The notes beneath the pieces are model-generated. The model made no database searches, was not told the DNA's origin, and saw only the letters and a list, made by a program, of their open reading frames with translations. A stretch of DNA of 64,000 nt from Dactylosporangium fulvum (lineage in GTDB: Bacteria > Actinomycetota > Actinomycetes > Mycobacteriales > Micromonosporaceae), in NCBI RefSeq assembly GCF_025137375.1, contig NZ_CP073720.1, forward strand, positions 516,001 through 580,000, written 5' to 3'. How positions within the stretch are numbered: the first letter of the stretch is position 1; the number at the start of each line of letters is the position of its first letter. The translations under genes and the position numbers were made by a program. Shown here in pieces: positions 8,283 to 15,950 of the stretch.

Positions 8283-9578
8283 TCACGCCGCCACCACCCG
8301 GTGCTGCTCCAGATGGGACATCACTGCCTGGTTGGCCTCCCAGCCGTCCGGGAACTTCACGACCTCGTTCAGGTACATCCGGCCTGTCGACGGGTGCGCG
8401 TCCAGCAGTGCTGAGATGCCGGCCCTCGCCACCACGATGCAGGCGTGCCGGTGCCTCGACGTCAGCACGCACAACCGCCCGGCCTCCAGGTGGAACGCTG
8501 TCGCGTCGCGCCGGCCGGACAAGGGGTGCCAGACCACCGTCACGTCGTACTCGCGGCCCTGCAGGCGGTTTGCCGTGTCGACCGTGATGCCGGAGTCGGC
8601 CGGCAACTGCTGGCGGACCGCCGCGGCCTGGTCGCGATGGGCGGTGCCGATCGCGATCCGCTCGGCGGTCACCGGAGCGCCGTCGGGGAATTTCTCCGAC
8701 ACCGCCACAGCGCCGCGTTCGAGCAAGCGCAGTGCCGTATCCGCGCACGCCTTCGCGACCTCGGCGTCGGTGCGCATGCTGTGCCGCGCCGGCAGTTCGT
8801 GCAGCGCCCAGCCGGAGCGGGCGGCCTCCGCCAGCGTGGCGTCGAGTGGAGACGCGCCGAACGCGTGCGTCTGGAAGGTCAACGAGCGGTCGCCGGGGCC
8901 GGTGCCCGACGTGAAGCCGGTGAACGGGTAGAACGCCTCCGACACCACCGGCGCGGCCGTCGAAGGGAGCCGCCACGACACCGGCAGCCTGTGGACGGGG
9001 ACATCAGTGTTGTGCCGCAGCAGCACTGCCACCGCGCTCAGTTGCGGGTCCCAGGACAGGCCGGCCCAGCGTTCGGTCTCCACCGTCGAGAACGGGTCCA
9101 GCTGACCCGGATCGCCGACGAACAGGGTCCGGTCGAAGCGGCCCGCGATGCGCAGCAGCGCGTCGGAGCGCATCTGGTACGCCTCGTCCACGATGGCCCA
9201 CGCCCACGAACCGTCGGTCAACATCGACCACTTGGCCGCCGTGCCGACGATCACCCGCGTCCCCGCCAAGCCTGCCACCGCCGTGTCGACGGTGACGTTG
9301 CCGTGCTTCGAGATCCGCGGCACCGGCACGTAGCCCTGCGCCGACAACCGGCCGATCGGGAGGTCCGCAGCAGCAGCCGCCAGGTTCGCGATGAGGTCGT
9401 CGACCTGCTCGTTGGTCTGGGCCACGACGGCGAGGGGTTCGCCCAGCCGGGCGAGATGCCGCGCGGCCCGTACGACCAACGTCGACTTCCCGGCACCGGG
9501 CGGGGAGTCGACGACCACGCCCCGCGCGGAGCCGGACTGCAGATCCTCCATGACGGCAGGGAACACGTCGGTGGTCAC
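8283..9578 (-). CDS. SF1 helicase (Upf1/DNA2-like)
   Basis: A compact 431-residue motor with recognisable superfamily 1 motifs in order: Walker A PPGAGKST (about 24-32), motif II VDEAYQ (about 130), motif III GDPGQLDPF (about 154-162), motif V RLQGREYD (about 335-342) and motif VI TSRHRHACIVV (about 372). The QGREYD and SRHRH forms are those of the SF1B Upf1/DNA2 branch. The GTG start overlaps the stop of the preceding gene (GTGA) and has GGAGGA upstream, so translation is coupled. It is the last gene of the minus-strand operon. Its missing accessory domain may be supplied by the 494-residue partner. Confidence 0.85.
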   Translation of the reverse strand: MTTDVFPAVMEDLQSGSARGVVVDSPPGAGKSTLVVRAARHLARLGEPLAVVAQTNEQVDDLIANLAAAAADLPIGRLSAQGYVPVPRISKHGNVTVDTAVAGLAGTRVIVGTAAKWSMLTDGSWAWAIVDEAYQMRSDALLRIAGRFDRTLFVGDPGQLDPFSTVETERWAGLSWDPQLSAVAVLLRHNTDVPVHRLPVSWRLPSTAAPVVSEAFYPFTGFTSGTGPGDRSLTFQTHAFGASPLDATLAEAARSGWALHELPARHSMRTDAEVAKACADTALRLLERGAVAVSEKFPDGAPVTAERIAIGTAHRDQAAAVRQQLPADSGITVDTANRLQGREYDVTVVWHPLSGRRDATAFHLEAGRLCVLTSRHRHACIVVARAGISALLDAHPSTGRMYLNEVVKFPDGWEANQAVMSHLEQHRVVAA

Positions 9579-11059
9579 GACCAGTCCTCCACGGCGTCCT
9601 CCTCGGTGGGCACGGGCGGCGCCGGTGGACCGCCGTGGGTCCACGGGGTCTCCTCGGCCGACGGGAACTGCCCGCCGGGCTGGTAGGCATCCGACACCGT
9701 GCTGTACGTGACCCGCTCACCCACCGCCGGGACGCTGCCGGGCGGCGCGGTGAGGGAGCGGCCCATGCCGCCGGTGAGCTCCAGCACGACGTCCAGGCCG
9801 CCGTCGACCGGCGTCACGGCGACGATGCCCGCCTGCTGCGAGAGCCGGGCCGGGGATTTCACCGAGACGCCCGCGCCCAACCGCAGCGGGTCCTGCGTGC
9901 GGACCGTGATGTGCGGGCGGAGCTTACGGCGGGGGCCCGAGGCGTCGACACGGTCGGGCTCGGCGTGGACGACGGTGCCGGCGAACGCCTCGCCGGTGAG
10001 CCGGTACTCGGCCATGACCAGCGGATCGTCCAACGCGCGCTGCGAGTCGAACAATGCCTGGGCGCGCTCCAGACGGCTGAGCCGGCGCGCGGCGGCCACA
10101 GCGCTGTCCCGGCGGGCCTGCGGCAGCGGGCTGTCCCCGCGCAAATGGCTGACGTAGTTGGTGTACACGTCGCGGTCGTCGGCCCAGCGGGCCACGACGC
10201 TCGCCCCGGGCGTGAGGGCGTTGAGCAGTTCGACGCCGCGCCACATGAGCTGCCACGTCGGCTCGAGCTGGGTGGTGAGGGCCGTCTCCAGCCTGGAAAG
10301 CGCCTGCTGACGGGCGACCGGATTGCCGTCCGTGCGTGCATATCGGTCGATGGCCGGCGCGAGCCGATCAGCGTCGAACGTCGGGTCGGTCGCCGGGCCC
10401 GCCGGCGGCCAGGTCTCCGGGTCCTCGGCGTCGAGCGCGGCGTCGAACGGGGAGCGCCCGGCGGGCGGGTCGATCCAGGCCAGCAGCGCGGCGAGGTTGG
10501 CGTCCTCGACGGCGCTCTGCCCGGTCGCCCAGTGGTCGCCGAGCGCCGAGGTCATGGCGAGCATCAGCGACGAGCCGGGGTGCTCGGCACGTTCGGAGAA
10601 GAACGTGAGCCACTGGCCGAGCAACGGCACGACGGGTTTGACGGCGTATTCACCGTAGGTCCGGCGCAGCCGGGTCGAGCGGCCGAAGAGGCGCACGAAG
10701 CCGATGCCACCCGGGTTCGGTACGAGCAACTGCGGCGCATCGGCGAACCGCGACCGCCCGCGCACGTCCTCCGCCTGCCGCGCGAAGCTGTCCACATAGG
10801 ACACCATGAGGCGGCCGAGCTCGGCGGCGAACGCGAATCGCTGGTCGCGGTTGCGCGGCTGGGGCACGATGAACAGCCGCGGCGAGTCCGGCCGGTCGCC
10901 GACCATCGCGGCCAGTGGAGCGTTGGCCTCGCCGGCGAGCGCGAGTGGGATGAAGACGAGCGGGCGCCGGCTGATGTGGGTGTGCCGGACCGTGGTGATC
11001 CGCTGGGCGGTCTGGTCCCGGACCGCGAGCGCCCGCGCGATGGAGGTCAGCGACGTCAT
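9575..11059 (-). CDS. Unknown protein between nuclease and helicase
   Basis: A 494-residue protein with no family I recognise. It starts MTSLTSIARALAVRDQTAQR and has a central helical region. Its C-terminal part is strand-rich (GAGVSVKSPARLSQQAGIVA, then VVLELTGGMG) and resembles the beta-barrel that precedes the motor in SF1B helicases. It ends in an acidic tail with EEDAVEDW. Start and stop both overlap neighbours by 4 bases (ATGA at 11056-11059, GTGA at 9575-9578). Such coupling suggests a stable complex with the nuclease and helicase. The beta-barrel idea is inference from strand pattern. Confidence 0.75.
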   Translation of the reverse strand: MTSLTSIARALAVRDQTAQRITTVRHTHISRRPLVFIPLALAGEANAPLAAMVGDRPDSPRLFIVPQPRNRDQRFAFAAELGRLMVSYVDSFARQAEDVRGRSRFADAPQLLVPNPGGIGFVRLFGRSTRLRRTYGEYAVKPVVPLLGQWLTFFSERAEHPGSSLMLAMTSALGDHWATGQSAVEDANLAALLAWIDPPAGRSPFDAALDAEDPETWPPAGPATDPTFDADRLAPAIDRYARTDGNPVARQQALSRLETALTTQLEPTWQLMWRGVELLNALTPGASVVARWADDRDVYTNYVSHLRGDSPLPQARRDSAVAAARRLSRLERAQALFDSQRALDDPLVMAEYRLTGEAFAGTVVHAEPDRVDASGPRRKLRPHITVRTQDPLRLGAGVSVKSPARLSQQAGIVAVTPVDGGLDVVLELTGGMGRSLTAPPGSVPAVGERVTYSTVSDAYQPGGQFPSAEETPWTHGGPPAPPVPTEEDAVEDWS

Positions 11060-12183
11060 GCCGGGATCCCGAAGCACTCGTTGCGCAGGCGCATCGCTGC
11101 CCGCAGTACCATCGCGGCCTCCATCTGCTCCGGAGCGGGAGCGAGCAGGCCGCCGGCCAGGCCGAGCGCGGCCTCGACCCACTCGACGCCGCCGAGCTCC
11201 TCGCTGACGGTACGGCCCAGCGCGTGGGTCGTGCCGTGCGCCTCGCGGCGGCAGAAGTACGACATCTCGCACATGGACAGGCAATCGGGGGAGTAGCGGG
11301 CCGGGATGTGCTCCAGCGCCGCGCACAGTTCACCGACCGGCCGCGTGGGCCTGCCGTCACGGTCCGGCGCCAGGTCGAACGTCAGGTCGTCGTCCAGCGG
11401 CTCCAGCAGCTCGTCGATGCGGGTCATCCGGTTGAGCTGCCGGTTGAGCACGGTGAGCTGGCGGCGCACGTCGAGCTTCGTGGCGACCGCGTGGTTGGAG
11501 AAGTTCTCCGGGCAGACCAGCACCACGTCGTGCGAGACCCGCTCCGGGTCGAGGCCCAGCTCCTTCAGCAGTTGGCGCAGCGCCACGACGTACACGCCCG
11601 ACTGCACCGCCGCCGCGGCGACCTTGCCGCCGTCGGCCTGCCCGTCGATGACCGCGAACGACTTGATCTCGATGATGTGGAAGACGCCCTGGAACTGAAA
11701 CGCGATGAGGTCCGGCTCCAGGAACACCTGCCGGCCACCGACCGGCAGCCGCAGCAGCGGGTGGTCGAACAGCGTGCCGAACTCGTCGGTGCCCTTCGCG
11801 GCGGCGCCGAGCACCTGCCGGGCCAGCGCGTGCCGCACGTTCTGGCTCGTGTTGCCGGCGGCCTCCTCGAGGTCGTGGTACGCCACCTCGGGGATCGGCA
11901 GGTCGAGCACCTCCCGCAGCATCCGTAACAGCTCGGCGCAGCCGTTGGCCTTCACCTGCGCTTCGAACGCCCGGGTCCGGGTGATCGCGAACGGCGACTG
12001 CCCGTACGGCGGCGGGAAACCGACCCGGGCGGCCACCGTGCGCTTGTCGACGCCGGCGGCGTCCATGACGGCACGGCGGGCGCAGCCGGGGTTGCTGGTC
12101 AGCGCGGCGATCGTGCGGGCGTTGTGCGGCACGGGTGGTACCGGTCCACGCAGCTGATCGAGCCGCGATTCGGTGCTGTTCAC
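11056..12183 (-). CDS. Cas4-like PD-(D/E)XK nuclease with four-cysteine cluster
   Basis: A 375-residue predicted DNA nuclease. The active-site core is visible: EPDLIAF, then IIEIKSF (about residues 155-175) and the RecB/Cas4 motif QSGVY (about 192). One cysteine near residue 33 (NPGCARR) and three near 300-310 (CLSMCEMSYFC) are spaced like the iron-sulfur cluster ligands of Cas4, AddB and DNA2. The GTG at 12183 has AAGGAA upstream; longer in-frame starts give arginine/serine-rich shadow sequence. It sits second in the operon, after the coiled-coil gene and before the helicase partner. Confidence 0.8.
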   Translation of the reverse strand: MNSTESRLDQLRGPVPPVPHNARTIAALTSNPGCARRAVMDAAGVDKRTVAARVGFPPPYGQSPFAITRTRAFEAQVKANGCAELLRMLREVLDLPIPEVAYHDLEEAAGNTSQNVRHALARQVLGAAAKGTDEFGTLFDHPLLRLPVGGRQVFLEPDLIAFQFQGVFHIIEIKSFAVIDGQADGGKVAAAAVQSGVYVVALRQLLKELGLDPERVSHDVVLVCPENFSNHAVATKLDVRRQLTVLNRQLNRMTRIDELLEPLDDDLTFDLAPDRDGRPTRPVGELCAALEHIPARYSPDCLSMCEMSYFCRREAHGTTHALGRTVSEELGGVEWVEAALGLAGGLLAPAPEQMEAAMVLRAAMRLRNECFGIPA

Positions 12184-12214
12184 TGGGGCGTTCCTTCGCG
12201 GGGAAACGGTGGGG

Positions 12215-13000
12215 CTACGAGACCTTGCTGTCAGGCACCGGCTCCAAAGGGCTGCCGAAGAGCCGCCGAACGTCGTCGAGTTGCGTGCGGGCCCGAGTGG
12301 CGGCCGCTTCGCGGTGCGACCGGTCGACCGGTTCGTGTGTCTGCAATTCGGCGCGCGCGGCACGGATGACCATGTCGGGCTTGGCCGAGCCGATGCCGTC
12401 GGCGGCGCCCGGGATGTTCTCGGCGAACAGCCACAGCAGGCGGCTGGTCGCGCGATCGATCTCGGGAAGCCGCGCGATGTGCTCGGCGATGCTGACGGCC
12501 GCGTAGAGGAAGTCGACGCGCGGGCTGAGTGCGCCGATGATGCGCCGCTCCAGCGGCCACGTCGACACGGCCAGGAGGCCACGCGCTGCCGCGAGCCGGT
12601 CGGCGGTGAGTGCGGCGCACAGATAGTACGGCCGGGCGAACGGCGACGAGCGGAACGAACGCTCCTCGTCGCGGCGGAGGCTGGTGAGCTTGGCGCTGTT
12701 GATGTCCCCGCCGAAGCAGGCGTTGTAGACCTGGGCGATCAGTTTCGGCGCGGCCGGCACGGTGAGCAGGGTCAGGGCGCTGTGGACCTGTTCGCGCAGC
12801 GGCAGGAGTGACCCGCTCTCCCGCTGCGTCGGCGCCGGTGTCGCCTCGGGCTCGTGCGCCTCGTCCCACGCGTCTTCCAGGGCGCGCACCTCTGCCCGTA
12901 GCATCCTGACCCGCGGCAGGTCGCCGACGGACCTCGCGTGGCGGATCTCGGCATGCAGCGCGTCGATCCGCTGCTCCAGTTCCTCAACGCTGTCGGCCAT
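12215..13000 (-). CDS. Coiled-coil protein, first gene of the nuclease-helicase operon
   Basis: A 261-residue protein starting MADSVEELEQRIDALHAEIR, a clear coiled coil over about the first 50 residues, followed by a proline-rich linker and a helical domain (for example LLAVSTWPLERRIIGALSPR). No family recognised. The ATG at 13000 has no Shine-Dalgarno, so it may be translated from a short or absent leader. Decamer repeats lie 19-42 bases upstream. A 31-base gap separates it from the nuclease gene. It may sense or tether the nuclease-helicase complex; this is inference from position only. Confidence 0.7.
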   Translation of the reverse strand: MADSVEELEQRIDALHAEIRHARSVGDLPRVRMLRAEVRALEDAWDEAHEPEATPAPTQRESGSLLPLREQVHSALTLLTVPAAPKLIAQVYNACFGGDINSAKLTSLRRDEERSFRSSPFARPYYLCAALTADRLAAARGLLAVSTWPLERRIIGALSPRVDFLYAAVSIAEHIARLPEIDRATSRLLWLFAENIPGAADGIGSAKPDMVIRAARAELQTHEPVDRSHREAAATRARTQLDDVRRLFGSPLEPVPDSKVS

Positions 13001-13018
13001 GGTTGGGACAGTACCGTT

Positions 13019-13042
13019 CTCCAGTAATTTCCAGCAATCCCC
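13019..13042. repeat. Decamer repeat cluster A (CCAGTAA-like)
   Basis: Two and a half copies with period 10: TCTCCAGTAA, TTTCCAGCAA, TCCCCA. Same motif and orientation as cluster B 240 bases away. It lies 19 bases before the ATG of the coiled-coil gene, where promoter or operator elements of the minus-strand operon are expected. Confidence 0.7.
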
Positions 13043-13096
13043 ACTTCGGGCAGTACTGGTATATGAAGAGGCTACAGAACGTTACGTTCGAGTGGA

Positions 13097-13267
13097 ATGG
13101 TTCCACTTTCATCGAACCCGTTCCGCACCCGGAATGAATCCACCAAATGGCTGGTAGAAGCCCATCCGGCCGGAGTGATTGTCGTGGTGGAACCTGGCGG
13201 TCTGGTCCGGTTTGTCACCCCGACCATCCGCCTCGGACGCGGAAACACCGTTGCGTGCTTCCAGTAG
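13097..13267 (+). CDS. Possible small protein between the repeat clusters
   Basis: An ATG-started frame of 56 residues (MVPLSSNPFRTRNESTKWLV ... ending VACFQ) lies between the two decamer clusters. Its TAG stop overlaps the first decamer of cluster B. The residues after position 12 look protein-like (a hydrophobic strand VIVVVEPGG). Another frame from ATG 13063 gives MKRLQNVTFEWNGSTFIEPV before stopping at 13137. The two pieces together could be one frameshifted gene. No Shine-Dalgarno or homologue is recognised, so this is weak. Confidence 0.25.
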   Translation: MVPLSSNPFRTRNESTKWLVEAHPAGVIVVVEPGGLVRFVTPTIRLGRGNTVACFQ

Positions 13268-13294
13268 ATTCCAGTAAGTTCCAGTAATAGCCAG
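13259..13294. repeat. Decamer repeat cluster B (TTCCAGTAA-like)
   Basis: Three direct copies with an exact period of 10, TTCCAGTAGA, TTCCAGTAAG and TTCCAGTAAT, then a degenerate AGCCAG. They lie about 60 bases before the start of the lipoprotein gene. A 10-bp period places every copy on the same face of DNA, as expected of an operator for a multimeric regulator. Confidence 0.8.
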
Positions 13295-13353
13295 GCACTG
13301 ATGTGGTGCGGTCTGGAAGCCATCCGTGTTGTCCCTCGAAGGGTCGGTGCACC

Positions 13354-13758
13354 ATGCGCAAAAACTCCCTCGTCGCCCTGTCCGCCCTGTCCCTGTTCGC
13401 CCTCGGCTGCGGGGTCGACACCAACCAGGGAACCACCCAAGGCCCCGGCGTCGCGGACGCCGCCTCCAGCGCCGCCGGCGCTCACAGCGTCGTGTTCGAG
13501 GTGACCGGCAAGGGCGTCAGCAAGGCCAGCTCCGTCACGTACGGCATCGGCGGCAACTCCTCCCAGGCCAACGGCGCCGCGCTGCCGTGGAAGAAGGAGG
13601 CCACCTCCACCGACACGCTGCTCACCGTCAGCATCGTCGCGCAGTCCGGCACCGGCACCGGCACGATCACCTGCCGCATCACCGTCGACGGCAAGGTCGT
13701 CGTCGAGAACAGCTCCGAGGGCCAGTACGCCGTCGTCACCTGCTCCGGCAACGCCTGA
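13354..13758 (+). CDS. MmpS-like secreted lipoprotein
   Basis: A 134-residue exported protein. MRKNSLVALSALSLFALGCG is a type II signal peptide with lipobox LALGC, so the mature protein is a lipid-anchored surface protein starting at Cys20. The mature part resembles the MmpS/transport-accessory beta-sandwich (VVFEVTGKGVSKASSVTYGI, then GTGTITCRITVDGKVVVENS), with two cysteines near the C-terminus that could form a disulfide. AAGGG precedes the start. The gene is immediately downstream of repeat cluster B and is followed by a LuxR-type gene 50 bases on. Role unknown. Confidence 0.75.
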   Translation: MRKNSLVALSALSLFALGCGVDTNQGTTQGPGVADAASSAAGAHSVVFEVTGKGVSKASSVTYGIGGNSSQANGAALPWKKEATSTDTLLTVSIVAQSGTGTGTITCRITVDGKVVVENSSEGQYAVVTCSGNA

Positions 13759-13808
13759 CCGCACACACCGGGCGGTCGGTGTTCATACCCAACGACATGG
13801 GGGTCGAC

Positions 13809-14171
13809 ATGAAACAGCTAGCCATCATGGCGCACGGCGAGCGGCCGGCCTTGGACGCCGTGCTGCACGGACTCCGCGCGTCCGGACTGCAGCCCGTGGT
13901 GTTGTACGGCCTGCGCGGCGAAGACGAGGTCGTGGTCGTCGGGATCGTGAACGAAAGCCCAGCTGCCGCGCCGGCACCGGCGGGCTGGGAGCAGCTGAGC
14001 GACCGCGAACGCGCCGTGGCGCGGCTGGTCGGACAGGCACTCACCAACCGGCAGATCGCCCGTCGGCTCGGCATCTCCGCCCACATGGTGAACTACCACC
14101 TGCGACAGATCTTCCGGAAGCTCGCGATCAGCTCCAGGGTCAGCCTGGCCGCGTACGCCGAATCCGAGTGA
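13809..14171 (+). CDS. LuxR-type DNA-binding regulator
   Basis: A 120-residue single-domain regulator. The C-terminal half is a LuxR/NarL helix-turn-helix (LSDRERAVARLVGQALTNRQ, then IARRLGISAHMVNYHLRQIF). The N-terminal 45 residues form a small alpha/beta segment (PALDAVLHGLRASGLQPVVL) too short for a receiver domain. An ATG at 13797 is also possible, but the one at 13809 has GGGGG 6 bases upstream. It follows the lipoprotein gene and precedes a strong hairpin terminator, so the two genes probably form one unit. It could bind the nearby decamers, but nothing shown here proves it. Confidence 0.75.
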   Translation: MKQLAIMAHGERPALDAVLHGLRASGLQPVVLYGLRGEDEVVVVGIVNESPAAAPAPAGWEQLSDRERAVARLVGQALTNRQIARRLGISAHMVNYHLRQIFRKLAISSRVSLAAYAESE

Positions 14172-14205
14172 CGACGACCTCGGCAGCCTGTCGGCTGCGA
14201 TAGGC

Positions 14206-14243
14206 GAATCAGCCCTCACGGTCGTTGCCGTGGGGGCTGATTC
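14206..14243. terminator. Hairpin terminator after the LuxR gene
   Basis: A 16-bp inverted repeat (GAATCAGCCCTCACGG / CCGTGGGGGCTGATTC, one mismatch) with a TCGTTG loop, 35 bases after the stop codon at 14171. Confidence 0.75.
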
Positions 14244-14381
14244 GAGCTCGTGACGCCACGGAACCGAGTCTTGATGGACATTGTGCGTTCGGCGGATTCT
14301 TGTCCGGCTTCAACTGTGCGTGTGGGGCAGGGATGGCAACTTGCTCTATATGATTCCGGCGTTCTAGTCGAGGAGGCTGCG

Positions 14382-15905
14382 TTGCCCGGACTGTTCGACG
14401 GGTTCGAAGGCTATCGAATCTTGACCGAAGTCGATGTCGACCGCGCGTTGAACTGTGCCTTGGTCGCGATCGACGCGAACGTGTTGCTGAACCTGTACCG
14501 CTACAACGCCCAGACCACTGACGACCTCCTGGCGATATTCGAGAAGTTCGGTGACCGGCTCGTCGTTCCCCACCAGGCCATGCGAGAGTTCCACCGCAAC
14601 AGGCTCGCCGCCATCGGCAATCCTGACAGCGCCGCGAGTGACGTCCGATCAGCCCTGCAGAAGAACCAGCGTTCGACCAACGACGCTCTGGGTCGCTGGG
14701 CCAAGCAGGTAGCCTTGGCGGAAGCCGAACTCCAACAGCTCCAGGCAGATGTCGGCAAGCTGTACGAGTCGCTGCAAACCGCTGTGGGCCAAGCAGAACC
14801 GGACCAGGTGCACGCCAATACGCCAGCAGCCCGTGACCGTGTTCTGAGCCGGCTCTCTGTACTGCTGGACGGCAAGGTCCTCCCGAGGCCACCGGACGAC
14901 GAGTGGAACGCGATGATCGCCGAAGGCAAGAAGCGCGTCGAGGAGCACCAGCCACCTGGTTACCTGGATGCCGACAAAGGCGATGAGCATCCCGAAGGTC
15001 CAGCAGGCGACTACCTCGTCTACTGGCAGGCGTGCGAGGAGGCGACCAAGCGCCAGCTTGATCTCGTCATCATCACCGGAGACGAGAAGGACGACTGGTG
15101 GTGGCGTCATCGGTCGGTGGTCGTCGGCCCGCGTCAGGAGATGACCAAAGAGTTCTTCGATCTCAGCAACGGACGGCAACTCTTCTTGCTCCGCCCACGT
15201 GACCTGCTCGAGCAGTCTTCGGCACTCAATGTCCAGGTCAGCCCCGCTTCCGTCGAAGATGCCAAACGGCCCAGGGACGACCTTGCTCCGGAGGGCCAAT
15301 GGGCACCTGAGGCAGTCACAGAGCTCCTCGCCAGGCTGGACAGCGAGGGACAGGTTCAGGCGGAGGTCATCCGGGAGGCCGCGGCGCGCGGCGGCACCAT
15401 CAGTCGTGAAGCCGTGTACGAAATTTGTGGGTACGACGACGAGCGGATGCTGCGAGGGTTCACTCGGCCGACCAACCGCATCACCGCTGACTTGCAGCGT
15501 GCCGGGATCCTGTCTGAGCCCGTCACGCCGATCCTCAAGCCGCTCTATCCGGACGGTGTGCGGGCATCTGGATTTCGGATTCCAGGAGAAGTGGTGGCCA
15601 TCCTTCGCGCTGCGGAGGGCCTTGATGACGCCGAGACAGATCCGGGTGGCAGCTCGTCAGAGCAGAGCGTCAGTAAATACTGGCCGCTCACCCAGTGGCT
15701 GAGAACGCAGCCCGACGATGTGATTCCGATGACCTTCGCGGATCTGGAGGAGATGCTGGGCCTCCCACTTCCCCAGTCCGCCCGCAGTCATCTGCCGTAC
15801 TGGTACTCGGTGCGCAACTCACTCGGCAAGGCGCTCGCACTCGGGGGCTTCAAGGCTCGACGAGTGAACTTCGTATCGGAAACGGTGGAGCTGGTCCGCC
15901 GATAG
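14382..15905 (+). CDS. PIN-like (PIN_8/DUF4935) nuclease with C-terminal extension
   Basis: A 507-residue predicted RNase-fold protein. The PIN-like domain begins LFDGFEGYR and carries the first catalytic aspartate in AIDANVLLNLYRY (about residue 31), VVPHQAMREFHRNR (about 60), and the distal acidic motif VIITGDEKDDWWW (about 235-247). A coiled segment lies in between. The last 80 residues (YWPLTQWLRTQPDDV, then LPYWYSVRNS) form a small domain found at the end of unrelated defence and restriction proteins. The TTG at 14382 has GAGGAGG 5 bases upstream and matches the family start better than the GTG at 14250. It converges on the HerA operon. Confidence 0.75.
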   Translation: MPGLFDGFEGYRILTEVDVDRALNCALVAIDANVLLNLYRYNAQTTDDLLAIFEKFGDRLVVPHQAMREFHRNRLAAIGNPDSAASDVRSALQKNQRSTNDALGRWAKQVALAEAELQQLQADVGKLYESLQTAVGQAEPDQVHANTPAARDRVLSRLSVLLDGKVLPRPPDDEWNAMIAEGKKRVEEHQPPGYLDADKGDEHPEGPAGDYLVYWQACEEATKRQLDLVIITGDEKDDWWWRHRSVVVGPRQEMTKEFFDLSNGRQLFLLRPRDLLEQSSALNVQVSPASVEDAKRPRDDLAPEGQWAPEAVTELLARLDSEGQVQAEVIREAAARGGTISREAVYEICGYDDERMLRGFTRPTNRITADLQRAGILSEPVTPILKPLYPDGVRASGFRIPGEVVAILRAAEGLDDAETDPGGSSSEQSVSKYWPLTQWLRTQPDDVIPMTFADLEEMLGLPLPQSARSHLPYWYSVRNSLGKALALGGFKARRVNFVSETVELVRR

Positions 15906-15910
15906 CAACC

Positions 15911-15942
15911 GGCCGCCGACCCGGGCAATTGGGTCGGCGGCC
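15911..15942. terminator. Convergent hairpin terminator
   Basis: A perfect 12-bp inverted repeat GGCCGCCGACCC / GGGTCGGCGGCC with an 8-base loop, placed between the PIN-like gene (ends 15905) and the HerA gene (ends 15951). Confidence 0.8.
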
Positions 15943-15950
15943 AGCAATCG

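Noticed and set aside
13019..13294. CRISPR array
   Set aside because: The repeats are only 10 bp with no spacers, so they are operator-like direct repeats, not CRISPR. No other array was seen in the window.
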